Positions 7,397 to 12,670 of a stretch of DNA of 12,701 bases are shown one piece after another. The position numbers were made by a program, and so were the translations under genes. Each line of letters opens with the position of its first letter. The first letter of the stretch is position 1. The DNA comes from MGBC114079 sp964531385 (lineage in GTDB: Bacteria > Bacillota > Clostridia > Lachnospirales > CAG-274): contig CAZHGC010000044.1 in the NCBI GenBank assembly GCA_964531385.1, forward strand, positions 1 to 12,701, read 5' to 3'. The notes below the pieces were generated by a model that made no database searches, had not been told where the DNA came from, and saw only the letters and a program-made list of their open reading frames with translations.

Positions 7397-7417
7397 GATA
7401 TTTATAATAAATATAAT
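7390..7417 (+). promoter_or_regulatory. Sigma-A promoter of small RNA 1
   Basis: TTGACA (7390-7395), 16 bases, TATAAT (7412-7417); both hexamers are perfect. The spacer holds the palindrome ATATTTA-TAA-TAAATAT (7398-7414), possibly an operator or simply AT-rich sequence. Confidence 0.65.
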
Positions 7418-7423
7418 ATCATA

Positions 7424-7523
7424 TAAATGAGCTAACTCGTGAAGGATAAGGCTGGGTTCTCAAATGAGAGTAGGTTTTTAACCAAGAATTCCTTTGCCCC
7501 TGGGGTCAGCTTATTTTTTTTTT
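7424..7523 (+). ncRNA. Candidate small RNA 1 (about 100 nt)
   Basis: A perfect sigma-A promoter is followed by about 90 bases with no sensible coding frame, then a stem and ten T's (7514-7523). Visible pairings are GAG/CUC (7429-7438), AAGGA/UCCUU (7442-7446 with 7490-7494), UCUC/GAGA (7458-7469), GGUU/AACC (7473-7483), and AUAAG(G)CUG (7446-7454) with CAGCUUAU (7507-7514). The last forms the terminator stem and crosses the AAGGA/UCCUU pairing, so the RNA may contain a pseudoknot or switch between folds. I recognise no Rfam family. A leader of kwaA is less likely, because the terminator lies before that gene's own promoter. Confidence 0.6.
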
Positions 7524-7617
7524 GCACATAGTATTTGCAGTATTTTGTGTTGATTTATTTGAGTAAGTATAAGTTAATGATGTTGTTTTAAAATTCTTAA
7601 AAAAATGAATTATTCTA

Positions 7618-7646
7618 TTGATAAATAGATAACGGTAAAGTATAAT
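7618..7646 (+). promoter_or_regulatory. Sigma-A promoter of the kwaA-like gene
   Basis: TTGATA (7618-7623), 17 bases, TATAAT (7641-7646). The predicted start is near 7653, about 30 bases before ATG 7684. A GGGGGAAG ribosome binding site lies at 7672-7679. Confidence 0.6.
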
Positions 7647-7683
7647 AAACAAAAAAATATTTATTACTATAGGGGGAAGAGCT

Positions 7684-8259
7684 ATGGTAACACGTTTTAA
7701 AATTATATGGTTTTTGAGTTCATATTCACCGTTATGGCTCTTTATATGTATAAGATTTATCAATTTGGATTTTATAAATGCATCTGATTTCATTAAAAAA
7801 AATTGTATTTTAGTAGCAATAGTGGTTTTACTTATTCTACTACCGAATCTTATAGTATATATAAAGTTACGATGTATTAAAAATAAATACATAAAAACAC
7901 AAGAAAGAGGTGTATTTATATATACAAAAGAACAAGAAAAGGAACCTTTAATCAGTTTAGAATATTTTACAACATATATGATTGCATTAGTTGGTTTTAA
8001 TTTAGATTCACGAAGAGAATTACTTATATTTTTTGTTTGTCTATTATTTTTTATGTATATATATGTGCATAACGAAATGATATATATTAACCCTGCTTTT
8101 TTTATAATGCGCTTAAATGTATATAGTGCAGAGGTTTATGATAAGTCAACCGGGGTATCAATGGGAAGAAAGTATTTTATAACTACCGAAAGCTTTGATG
8201 ACTTTTGTAATAATGACTATTTTGGATACTGTATATTGGATAACGTTTATTTATTGTAG
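7684..8259 (+). CDS. kwaA: KwaA-like four-helix membrane protein (Kiwa anti-phage system)
   Basis: This 191-residue protein has four hydrophobic segments, at about residues 7-25, 41-60, 92-106 and 112-129. A charged loop sits between the second and third, and a soluble C-terminal tail runs from 130 to 191. The opening FLSSYSPLWLF and the INPAFFIMRLNVYSAEVYD segment after the last helix resemble my recollection of KwaA proteins. In Kiwa, KwaA is the membrane component that works with KwaB against phage infection. The identification leans on topology, size and the neighbouring KwaB-like gene. It has its own promoter and ribosome binding site. It converges on kwaB, with only four bases between the stop codons and no terminator. 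Otherwise it should be called a membrane protein of unknown function. Confidence 0.55.
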   Translation: MVTRFKIIWFLSSYSPLWLFICIRFINLDFINASDFIKKNCILVAIVVLLILLPNLIVYIKLRCIKNKYIKTQERGVFIYTKEQEKEPLISLEYFTTYMIALVGFNLDSRRELLIFFVCLLFFMYIYVHNEMIYINPAFFIMRLNVYSAEVYDKSTGVSMGRKYFITTESFDDFCNNDYFGYCILDNVYLL

Positions 8260-8263
8260 CTCA

Positions 8264-9229
8264 TTATTCTATAATTTTTGAGGCTGTTGTGGAAATAACT
8301 TTATCGCCTCTCGATAAGCGCCTATATGCTAAACAGTTTAATAAAATCTCATATTCCTCAGGTGTATTTATAATAATTTTATCTTTTTCTATATTGAGGC
8401 GTTTCCATTCGACAATTTCTGTATCGTTTAATATATCAAGTAGGGCGGACTCGACATTATCATTTAGGGAAAGAATATCCGTATATATGGCATTTGAGGT
8501 TGGTTTGAATTTATTTACATCAATATTTTTAATTTGTATCAAATTATTAAGATTGGTTACAGCCTCAATAAAATTATTTCTGCAAATTTTATTATAATTT
8601 TCTAAATACCAAAAACTTTGCCCACCGACAGTTGTTATATAGCAATCATTATCATATATTAAACAATCAATATAGTCTGATAGTTCTATATGTTCTGGAT
8701 TAAATTCTTTTAATTTATATTCATTAGTCAGAAAAAATTTCTTTTTGGACATAGTTTTTAAAGGAGTACCTGTTTTTATAAAATATATAACTTTTTCTTC
8801 CGTGTTTTGTTGGGAAATATGGTACACACCTTTTAACAAATATCCATTGATTTTATGGCAAGTGCTGTCATATTTTTTAGCTTTTGATATTGAAGTGTTT
8901 AAAAGGGTTAAATAATCTCTAATATGATTGGATTCATCATTATTCTCATCATCATTTTTATCATCGGTGGGTATGAAATCGATAGTAAATTTACTACTAC
9001 CGGGTGAATATTTTTCAGTTTTAACGTCATTTTTATTATAATAATTTTTATAGTTTTCAAGAATTTTAGATATTAGTTTATATTCGATTAAAGAACTGTC
9101 AATGTTACAAGAAAATAGCACATATGGATTAGGATTAGTCTTTGTGCTTTGCCTTTTTGTATAAAAATAAATGCTCCAATGTATATTTTCTATTTGATTA
9201 ATTTCTTTTAATTTGTCTAAAAATTTCAT
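8264..9229 (-). CDS. kwaB: KwaB-like DUF4868 protein (Kiwa anti-phage system)
   Basis: This 321-residue soluble protein resembles the DUF4868/KwaB family in plan. A variable N-terminal half includes an acidic Asp/Asn-rich stretch (about 88-101). The central block runs from EEKVIYFIKTGTPLK through FNPEHIELSDYIDCLIYDNDCYITTVGGQSFWYLENYNK. The end reads IIINTPEEYEILLNCLAYRRLSRGDKVISTTASK, like the family's closing region. In the described Kiwa system, KwaB is the cytoplasmic partner of KwaA and is reported to bind DNA and block phage replication. AGGAGGG (9243-9237) lies 7 bases before the ATG. The gene is convergent with kwaA instead of following it, which is unusual. A low-identity DUF4868 protein outside Kiwa is possible. 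Confidence 0.6.
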   Translation of the reverse strand: MKFLDKLKEINQIENIHWSIYFYTKRQSTKTNPNPYVLFSCNIDSSLIEYKLISKILENYKNYYNKNDVKTEKYSPGSSKFTIDFIPTDDKNDDENNDESNHIRDYLTLLNTSISKAKKYDSTCHKINGYLLKGVYHISQQNTEEKVIYFIKTGTPLKTMSKKKFFLTNEYKLKEFNPEHIELSDYIDCLIYDNDCYITTVGGQSFWYLENYNKICRNNFIEAVTNLNNLIQIKNIDVNKFKPTSNAIYTDILSLNDNVESALLDILNDTEIVEWKRLNIEKDKIIINTPEEYEILLNCLAYRRLSRGDKVISTTASKIIE

Positions 9230-9251
9230 ATAAAATCCCTCCTAAAATATA

Positions 9252-9280
9252 TTTACAAAATATAACAAATTTTGTATAAT
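9252..9280 (+). promoter_or_regulatory. Sigma-A promoter of small RNA 2
   Basis: TTTACA (9252-9257), 17 bases, TATAAT (9275-9280). An 8-bp perfect inverted repeat, TACAAAAT/ATTTTGTA (9254-9261 and 9269-9276), spans from the -35 into the -10 and looks like an operator. It also lies about 25 bases upstream of the kwaB start on the other strand. Confidence 0.6.
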
Positions 9281-9283
9281 AAT

Positions 9284-9355
9284 ATTAGGAGTGAAACTCG
9301 CTAATAGTTTTAATTCCTTCGGCCCACCTGTGTTGCAGCACAGGTGGGTCTTTTG
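9284..9355 (+). ncRNA. Candidate small RNA 2 (about 70 nt)
   Basis: Transcription from the promoter at 9252-9280 would start at about 9286. The 5' end folds into a tight hairpin: ATTAG-GAGT (9284-9292), loop GAA, ACTC-CTAAT (9296-9305) with one bulged G. A single-stranded AATTCCTT (9312-9319) follows, then a strong terminator. There is no open frame with a ribosome binding site. It shares its GAG...CTCG hairpin and AATTCCTT motif with small RNA 1. It is divergent from kwaB and convergent with the nuclease-domain gene. I recognise no known family. Confidence 0.6.
9321..9354 (+). terminator. Terminator of small RNA 2
   Basis: CCCACCTGTG (9323-9332) pairs perfectly with CACAGGTGGG (9339-9348) around a 6-base loop. 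GG/TC extend the stem by two pairs, and TCTTTT follows. On the other strand no T run follows the stem, so it is directional. Confidence 0.85.
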
Positions 9356-9413
9356 TATTTGTTAGTCTTAAAATTTACCCCTTAATTCAACAACTTTGCA
9401 TAGTATGGTTTTA

Positions 9414-10478
9414 TTAGTTTGTTCCTTTAAGACAATGGTTAGAGACTTCTTGTATTAATTCTGAAATTTGTAGCAATTGAGAAACTTCGTCAAATGTATA
9501 TTCGCATTCATAATCTCCAAATTTATGCAATACAAAAAGGTGTGTATTACTACTTCTTATAAATATTCGGCATATCCATTTTCGATTATTATTGCCTAAC
9601 TGGATTGCTATGTAATTATCTGTTTTCTTAAAAGTTATGTCATCTATATCATTTAAAATATTATTTTTTATGTAATTTAACATATATAACTCTCTGTCAG
9701 AAAAATTACGTTCTACTACTTTTTCAGGCACAGAATCTTGAACTGTAATTGCAATTTCATTATTAGGGGAATTTATAATATTTTTAAGTTTTTCTTCAAG
9801 TATATCATTTATATACACATTAAATGCGTCTTTAATAATGGGTCGAAACTTTTCTATAACTGTTTGGGTTTTTATCCCTGCGTATATGTCTTTTATTATG
9901 GATTTAATAAATTGGTCAGAGGGATTGTTGATTTGTTCGGATAAAGCATTTTTCATTAGAGCAGAGTATTTTAATTCAGCTGCATTGCTTAAAATGTTTT
10001 TTATGTCAAATTCTGATTTATGAAAATGTTTTAGTTCATTTATATTTTTTTCTGTTAAGTGTAATAGATTTATTTCAAGAAATGGAATTAAGTCCATTTT
10101 GTTAGTTTCATCTATGTCAGAGTAGAAACGATATATAATGCCATTTGTCAATATACAAAAGCGTGCATTAGTAACTGAAAAATATCTAAATAATTGATTT
10201 ATATGTTTACTATTGAGTTCTGAATTGCAAGCCTTTGCCTCAACTATAATTATAGGTTCATTATCTTGCATTATCGCATAGTCTACCTTTTCACCTTTTT
10301 TTGTCCCGACATCTGCAACAAATTCAGGAACAAATTCAAAGGGGTTAAAAACATCATATCCTAACATTGTAAAGAACGGAAGTATTAAAGATGTTTTAGT
10401 TGCTTCTTCTGTTTTTATAGTTGTCTTTAAAGTTTCAATTCGTTTTGAAAATTGTTTTATTTGGTCTGCAAAATCCAT
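9414..10478 (-). CDS. HsdR-N-type (type I restriction enzyme R N-terminal domain) nuclease-like protein
   Basis: This 354-residue protein begins with the type I restriction enzyme R-subunit N-terminal fold, a PD-(D/E)XK nuclease. A helical start carries E24/E25 in KTEEATKTSLILPFFTMLGYDVFNP. The catalytic set is D66 in KVDYAIM and E80-A-K82 in IIIVEAK, followed by NSKHINQLFRYFSVTNARFCILTNG. The rest (about 150-354) is a distinct C-terminal half without helicase motifs, so this is not a full HsdR. No methylase or specificity subunit is nearby. Stand-alone proteins of this type are common in Firmicute prophages beside the repressor; their role is not established. It is third in the lysogeny operon, starting 17 bases after immA, with AAGGGAT before ATG 10478. 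Confidence 0.75.
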   Translation of the reverse strand: MDFADQIKQFSKRIETLKTTIKTEEATKTSLILPFFTMLGYDVFNPFEFVPEFVADVGTKKGEKVDYAIMQDNEPIIIVEAKACNSELNSKHINQLFRYFSVTNARFCILTNGIIYRFYSDIDETNKMDLIPFLEINLLHLTEKNINELKHFHKSEFDIKNILSNAAELKYSALMKNALSEQINNPSDQFIKSIIKDIYAGIKTQTVIEKFRPIIKDAFNVYINDILEEKLKNIINSPNNEIAITVQDSVPEKVVERNFSDRELYMLNYIKNNILNDIDDITFKKTDNYIAIQLGNNNRKWICRIFIRSSNTHLFVLHKFGDYECEYTFDEVSQLLQISELIQEVSNHCLKGTN

Positions 10479-10495
10479 CGGTTATCCCTTCTTTC

Positions 10496-11142
10496 CTATT
10501 TATCAATCAAAATATCGTTTATTGACGTGACAGAAATATTTCTTTTTAATAGTTCTTTTTTTGATAATATTTCTAATTCATAAACTGGCTTATTTTGTTC
10601 ATAAAATTGATAAAATTCATACTTTAAATTTTCTATTCTGCACCATATCATACTTTCGGTTACATTAAATTCTTTTGCCAACGCAGTCTTCAATTTATTA
10701 TGCGACATATTTGATGAGCAAAATAAATCAGCCAGTATTGGTATGAATTTTTTGTAAGGCATAATAAGTTCAGTAGAACCTTCATTTGCTTGCCATTCAA
10801 GGTAAGGGTTTTGTTGTTTTTTTATATCATCAAAGCAATTAAATGTTTTTATATTTTTTGTATTATGTTCAAATAAGTGAATTAATTCGTGACCGCAATA
10901 AAAATTAATTTCTTTATCGTTTAATTTATCATTAAGTAGTATTATATCTTTTTCATTTTTTTCTATAATTGCCATACCTTTAAGAGAGGGGGTTTTAAAT
11001 GGTATTTTTTTATATAAATATGTTGACAATTCAAGCAATAATCAATTAAATTTATTTTATATTCATAAGCTTTAAATCCCATATTTAATTTTATATTACT
11101 AACTTTTTTATATAAATCAGCTTTTGTTACATATTCTTCCAT
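10496..11142 (-). CDS. immA: ImmA/IrrE-type metallopeptidase, read through a -1 frameshift
   Basis: Two overlapping frames together make one 215-residue protein of normal size. Frame 1 starts at ATG 11142 (AAGGTGG upstream) and reads MEEYVTKADLYKKVSNIKLNMGFKA to YIKK; left alone it stops at 10963. The second frame continues IPFKTPSLKGMAI and holds the zinc site HELIH, FNCFDD, and EWQANEGSTELIMP with the third ligand. The change falls at an A7 run (11011-11005), in the phase A AAA AAA required for -1 slippage. Without a shift the second frame could only start at a TTG with no good binding site. ImmA peptidases cleave the adjacent phage or ICE repressor to trigger induction. It lies 14 bases after the repressor gene. 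Programmed frameshift, a true mutation and a homopolymer sequencing error are all possible. Confidence 0.8.
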
Positions 11143-11156
11143 TAAAAACACCACCT

Positions 11157-11516
11157 TTATTGGTCTTGTTCTCTAAGTTTTTTTATAGTGTCAAGCACAA
11201 GTCTTATATCAGCGGGGTCTATTTTATTTTCTTGAGCTTCTTTTGCATATGACAAATAGACATTATCAAGTTCTGAAAAGTCTGAGTTATTTTTTTCATT
11301 TATCATATTTACATAAGGATTTGCTATATCTGATTTACCTAAAATATAATCAGTAGTTACATTATAAAAATCGGCAAATTTTTTTAGTGTTTCATAATCA
11401 GGGTTTCTTTTCCCTAATTCATAATTAGAAACATATTGATTTCTTAATCCTAATTCTGTAGCAACTTGTTCTAAAGTATAACCCTTTTTTTCCCTAAGTT
11501 CTCGCAATCGTTTCAT
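11157..11516 (-). CDS. XRE-family phage repressor (ImmR/CI-like)
   Basis: This 119-residue cytoplasmic DNA-binding protein has an N-terminal helix-turn-helix: MKRLRELREKKGYTLEQVATELGLRNQYVSNYELGKRNPDYETLKKFADFYNVTTDYILG (1-60). A short C-terminal region (61-119), probably for dimerisation, has no peptidase motif. Inactivation by the adjacent ImmA-like peptidase is therefore expected, as for ICEBs1 ImmR. I chose ATG 11516 because AGAGGTGAT lies just before it and the HTH fold begins there. A longer in-frame extension to 11603 has no binding site and would run through the operators. It is the first gene of a minus-strand operon with immA and the nuclease-domain gene. Its promoter contains two copies of the operator, so autoregulation is likely. 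Confidence 0.88.
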   Translation of the reverse strand: MKRLRELREKKGYTLEQVATELGLRNQYVSNYELGKRNPDYETLKKFADFYNVTTDYILGKSDIANPYVNMINEKNNSDFSELDNVYLSYAKEAQENKIDPADIRLVLDTIKKLREQDQ

Positions 11517-11538
11517 AATATCACCTCTTTTTATTATT

Positions 11539-11566
11539 ATTATATCATCAATTTGATTAAATGCAA
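11539..11566 (-). promoter_or_regulatory. Repressor-operon promoter
   Basis: On the minus strand, TTGCAT (11566-11561), 16 bases, TATAAT (11544-11539) with a TGn extension. Operator 1 fills the spacer and operator 2 lies just upstream of the -35, so the repressor should control its own synthesis. Confidence 0.6.
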
Positions 11567-11639
11567 CACGAATCATCAATTTGATTAAAAAAACTATTGA
11601 CAATCAATCACAATGATGATACAATATAATCAAATCGAT
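11544..11639. promoter_or_regulatory. Repressor/Cro operator cluster
   Basis: Two identical 18-bp repeats, ATCATCAATTTGATTAAA, lie at 11544-11561 and 11572-11589. Their core is the palindrome ATCAA-T-TTGAT. A third copy in the other orientation, TAATCAAATCGAT (11627-11639), covers the start point of the early promoter. The first two sit on the repressor promoter. This is the expected layout of a lysis/lysogeny switch. Confidence 0.75.
11597..11625 (+). promoter_or_regulatory. Early (Cro-side) promoter
   Basis: TTGACA (11597-11602), 17 bases, TACAAT (11620-11625). The start would be near 11632, inside operator 3. The leader is short and leads directly to AAGGAGG (11644-11650). Confidence 0.65.
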
Positions 11640-11659
11640 TGATAAGGAGGCGATAAATT

Positions 11660-11863
11660 TTGAATAAATTAAGATTAGCAAGAGAAAAGGCGGGTTTGAC
11701 ACAAAGCGAGATGGGGCAAAAATTAGGTCTAACTCTTGCAGGCTATAGGCAAAAAGAAGTAGGAGACAGAAAAATATCTGTAGGAGAGGCTAATAAAATG
11801 GCAAAAATATTAGGAACTACATTAGATGAAATTTTTTTGGACTTAGATAATCAAAATGATTGA
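11660..11863 (+). CDS. Cro-like XRE-family regulator
   Basis: This 67-residue protein is a single helix-turn-helix: MNKLRLAREKAGLTQSEMGQKLGLTLAGYRQKEVGDRKISVGEANKMAKILGTTLDEIF. It has nothing beyond it except a short acidic tail, the size and plan of phage Cro-type regulators. It probably binds the same operators as the divergent repressor and tips the phage to lytic growth. The start is TTG 11660, 9 bases after a perfect AAGGAGG; no ATG is available nearby. It is the first gene of the plus-strand early operon. A further operator-like site lies in its last codons. Confidence 0.85.
   Translation: MNKLRLAREKAGLTQSEMGQKLGLTLAGYRQKEVGDRKISVGEANKMAKILGTTLDEIFLDLDNQND
11848..11860. promoter_or_regulatory. 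Fourth operator-like site inside the cro 3' end
   Basis: TAATCAAAATGAT matches the TAATCAAATTGAT form of operators 1 and 2 at all but one position. It lies 221 bases downstream of operator 3, within the last codons of the Cro-like gene. Confidence 0.45.
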
Positions 11864-11952
11864 ATAAGAAGCTTGAAAAGGCTAAAAGATTTGGCGTTTG
11901 CTAAAGCATAGGACAATTTGCCAAAGGAATACAATTTACGGAGGTGATTAAA
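11864..11952 (+). promoter_or_regulatory. Structured leader of the early small-gene run
   Basis: No gene is seen here. TTTGGC (11890-11895) can pair with GCCAAA (11920-11925), and ACAATTT occurs twice (11913-11919, 11931-11937). CAAAGGAAT (11922-11930), 9 bases before the GGAGG site, is fully complementary to AUUCCUUUG of small RNA 1. Confidence 0.35.
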
Positions 11953-12168
11953 ATGGCAAAGCGAATGGAATACACAGTTACAGTTGCCCCTTGTAGTGAA
12001 GCAGCATTGAAAAGGGCTAAAGAGATTTTTAACAAATTTATTGCTAAAAAAGTCCTTGAATATATACACGAGAAAGTGCCTGCGGAACATCAGGAATATG
12101 TACTGGACGAATATATAAAAAGCCTCAAAGAAGATATTGAAAATGAAAAAAAGGAAGTAGCCCCTTAG
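11953..12168 (+). CDS. Small phage early protein, unknown function
   Basis: This 71-residue protein starts MAKRMEYTVTVAPCSEAALKRAKEIFNKFIAKKVLEYI. It has a short beta-like start, then long amphipathic helices with a charged, lysine/glutamate-rich end, and no recognised domain. ATG 11953 is chosen because GGAGGTGAT (11940-11948) is correctly spaced for it. An in-frame GTG at 11944 lies inside that binding site. It is second in the early operon, after the Cro-like gene. Position and size suggest a regulatory or host-interaction role, but nothing in the sequence proves it. Confidence 0.7.
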   Translation: MAKRMEYTVTVAPCSEAALKRAKEIFNKFIAKKVLEYIHEKVPAEHQEYVLDEYIKSLKEDIENEKKEVAP

Positions 12169-12208
12169 GGCTATTGGTATTGGACAAGCTAATAAGGAGG
12201 GAAAAACA

Positions 12209-12385
12209 ATGTCAGAACAGTTGTTAGATTTTATACAGGCTTTAATCGGTATATTTATAATCTTTGGTGCTATGGGAATTGGCTGTGCGGTGTGGGAGTT
12301 TACAGCGGCGGTATTGGAGAGGAGGTGGAGGAAAAAGCAAGAGAGGAAGAGGCAGAGAACGATGGAAATAAAATGGAACAACTAA
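12209..12385 (+). CDS. Small single-span membrane protein, unknown function
   Basis: This 58-residue protein starts at ATG 12209 after AAGGAGGG and ends at TAA 12385. A short N-terminus (MSEQLLDFIQ) precedes one hydrophobic helix (about residues 11-29, ALIGIFIIFGAMGIGCAVW). A very basic tail follows, ERRWRKKQERKRQR (37-50), which places the C-terminus in the cytoplasm. The excellent ribosome binding site, the spacing to its neighbours and the positive-inside pattern make it a believable gene despite its size. No family is recognised. It lies between two other small unknown genes of the early operon. Confidence 0.65.
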   Translation: MSEQLLDFIQALIGIFIIFGAMGIGCAVWEFTAAVLERRWRKKQERKRQRTMEIKWNN

Positions 12386-12422
12386 AAAAATCCCCCTTAC
12401 GGCTGCAACCGTTCGGGGGGAT
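12384..12422. terminator. Strong GC hairpin, terminator-like on the minus strand
   Basis: ATCCCCC (12390-12396) pairs with GGGGGAT (12416-12422), and ACGG/CCGT (12399-12402, 12409-12412) continues the stem inside. On the minus strand the stem is followed by seven T's (12390-12384). On the plus strand, the direction of the genes around it, no T run follows. It may act on antisense transcripts, or as an RNA-processing or stability hairpin. Confidence 0.5.
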
Positions 12423-12469
12423 AGAAATACAAACTAACCACATTATACAACAAAACGGGAGGAAATGCA

Positions 12470-12670
12470 ATGAAAATTTATGAAGATGTTTTTAGTTACA
12501 GTGTTGAAAGGCTTATAAAAGAGGGAAAAACTGTTTTTTGTTTAGATAAAAATAAAATGACTATATATAATCTTGGATTTTTAACGGCAGTGAAGTTTTT
12601 TGAAATATGTGAAGATAAAGAAGGTCGTTATTATTGTTGGATAGAAGAAGAACAGGAGGAATTAAAATGA
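12470..12670 (+). CDS. Small phage protein, unknown function
   Basis: This 66-residue protein starts at ATG 12470, 7 bases after GGGAGG (12457-12462). The sequence MKIYEDVFSYSVERLIKEGKTVFCLDKNKMTIYNLGFLTAVKFFEI continues into an aromatic, acidic tail (YYCWIEEEQEELK). It looks like a small alpha/beta fold, and no family is recognised. Its TGA overlaps the ATG of the next gene (ATGA), so the two are probably translationally coupled. The neighbour suggests a role in early phage metabolism, but that is inference from position only. Confidence 0.7.
   Translation: MKIYEDVFSYSVERLIKEGKTVFCLDKNKMTIYNLGFLTAVKFFEICEDKEGRYYCWIEEEQEELK

Noticed and set aside
7424..7523. Group II intron, retron or type III toxin-antitoxin RNA
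   Set aside because: There is no reverse transcriptase, no domain V-like hairpin and no tandem repeats; the unit has its own promoter and terminator.
7506..7892. 128-codon minus-strand open frame over the sRNA end and kwaA
   Set aside because: It is antisense to a gene with promoter and ribosome binding site, and has no binding site of its own.
11005..11038. TTG at 11038 as the true start of the ImmA-like protein
   Set aside because: There is no good binding site, and the upstream frame supplies the family's usual N-terminus up to the A7 run; a frameshifted gene from 11142 explains both parts.
11544..11589. Start of a CRISPR-like repeat array
   Set aside because: There are only two exact 18-bp copies 28 bases apart on a divergent promoter, with diverged copies at other spacings; they are operators.
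11517..11603. N-terminal extension of the repressor to 11603
   Set aside because: The extension would be translated from the operators and the promoter itself; AGAGGTGAT before ATG 11516 and the HTH beginning there decide the start.
12292..12483. 63-codon plus-strand frame overlapping the small membrane protein
   Set aside because: It starts inside the 58-residue gene and runs through the GC hairpin, with no sensible composition; the 58-residue frame has a strong AAGGAGGG.
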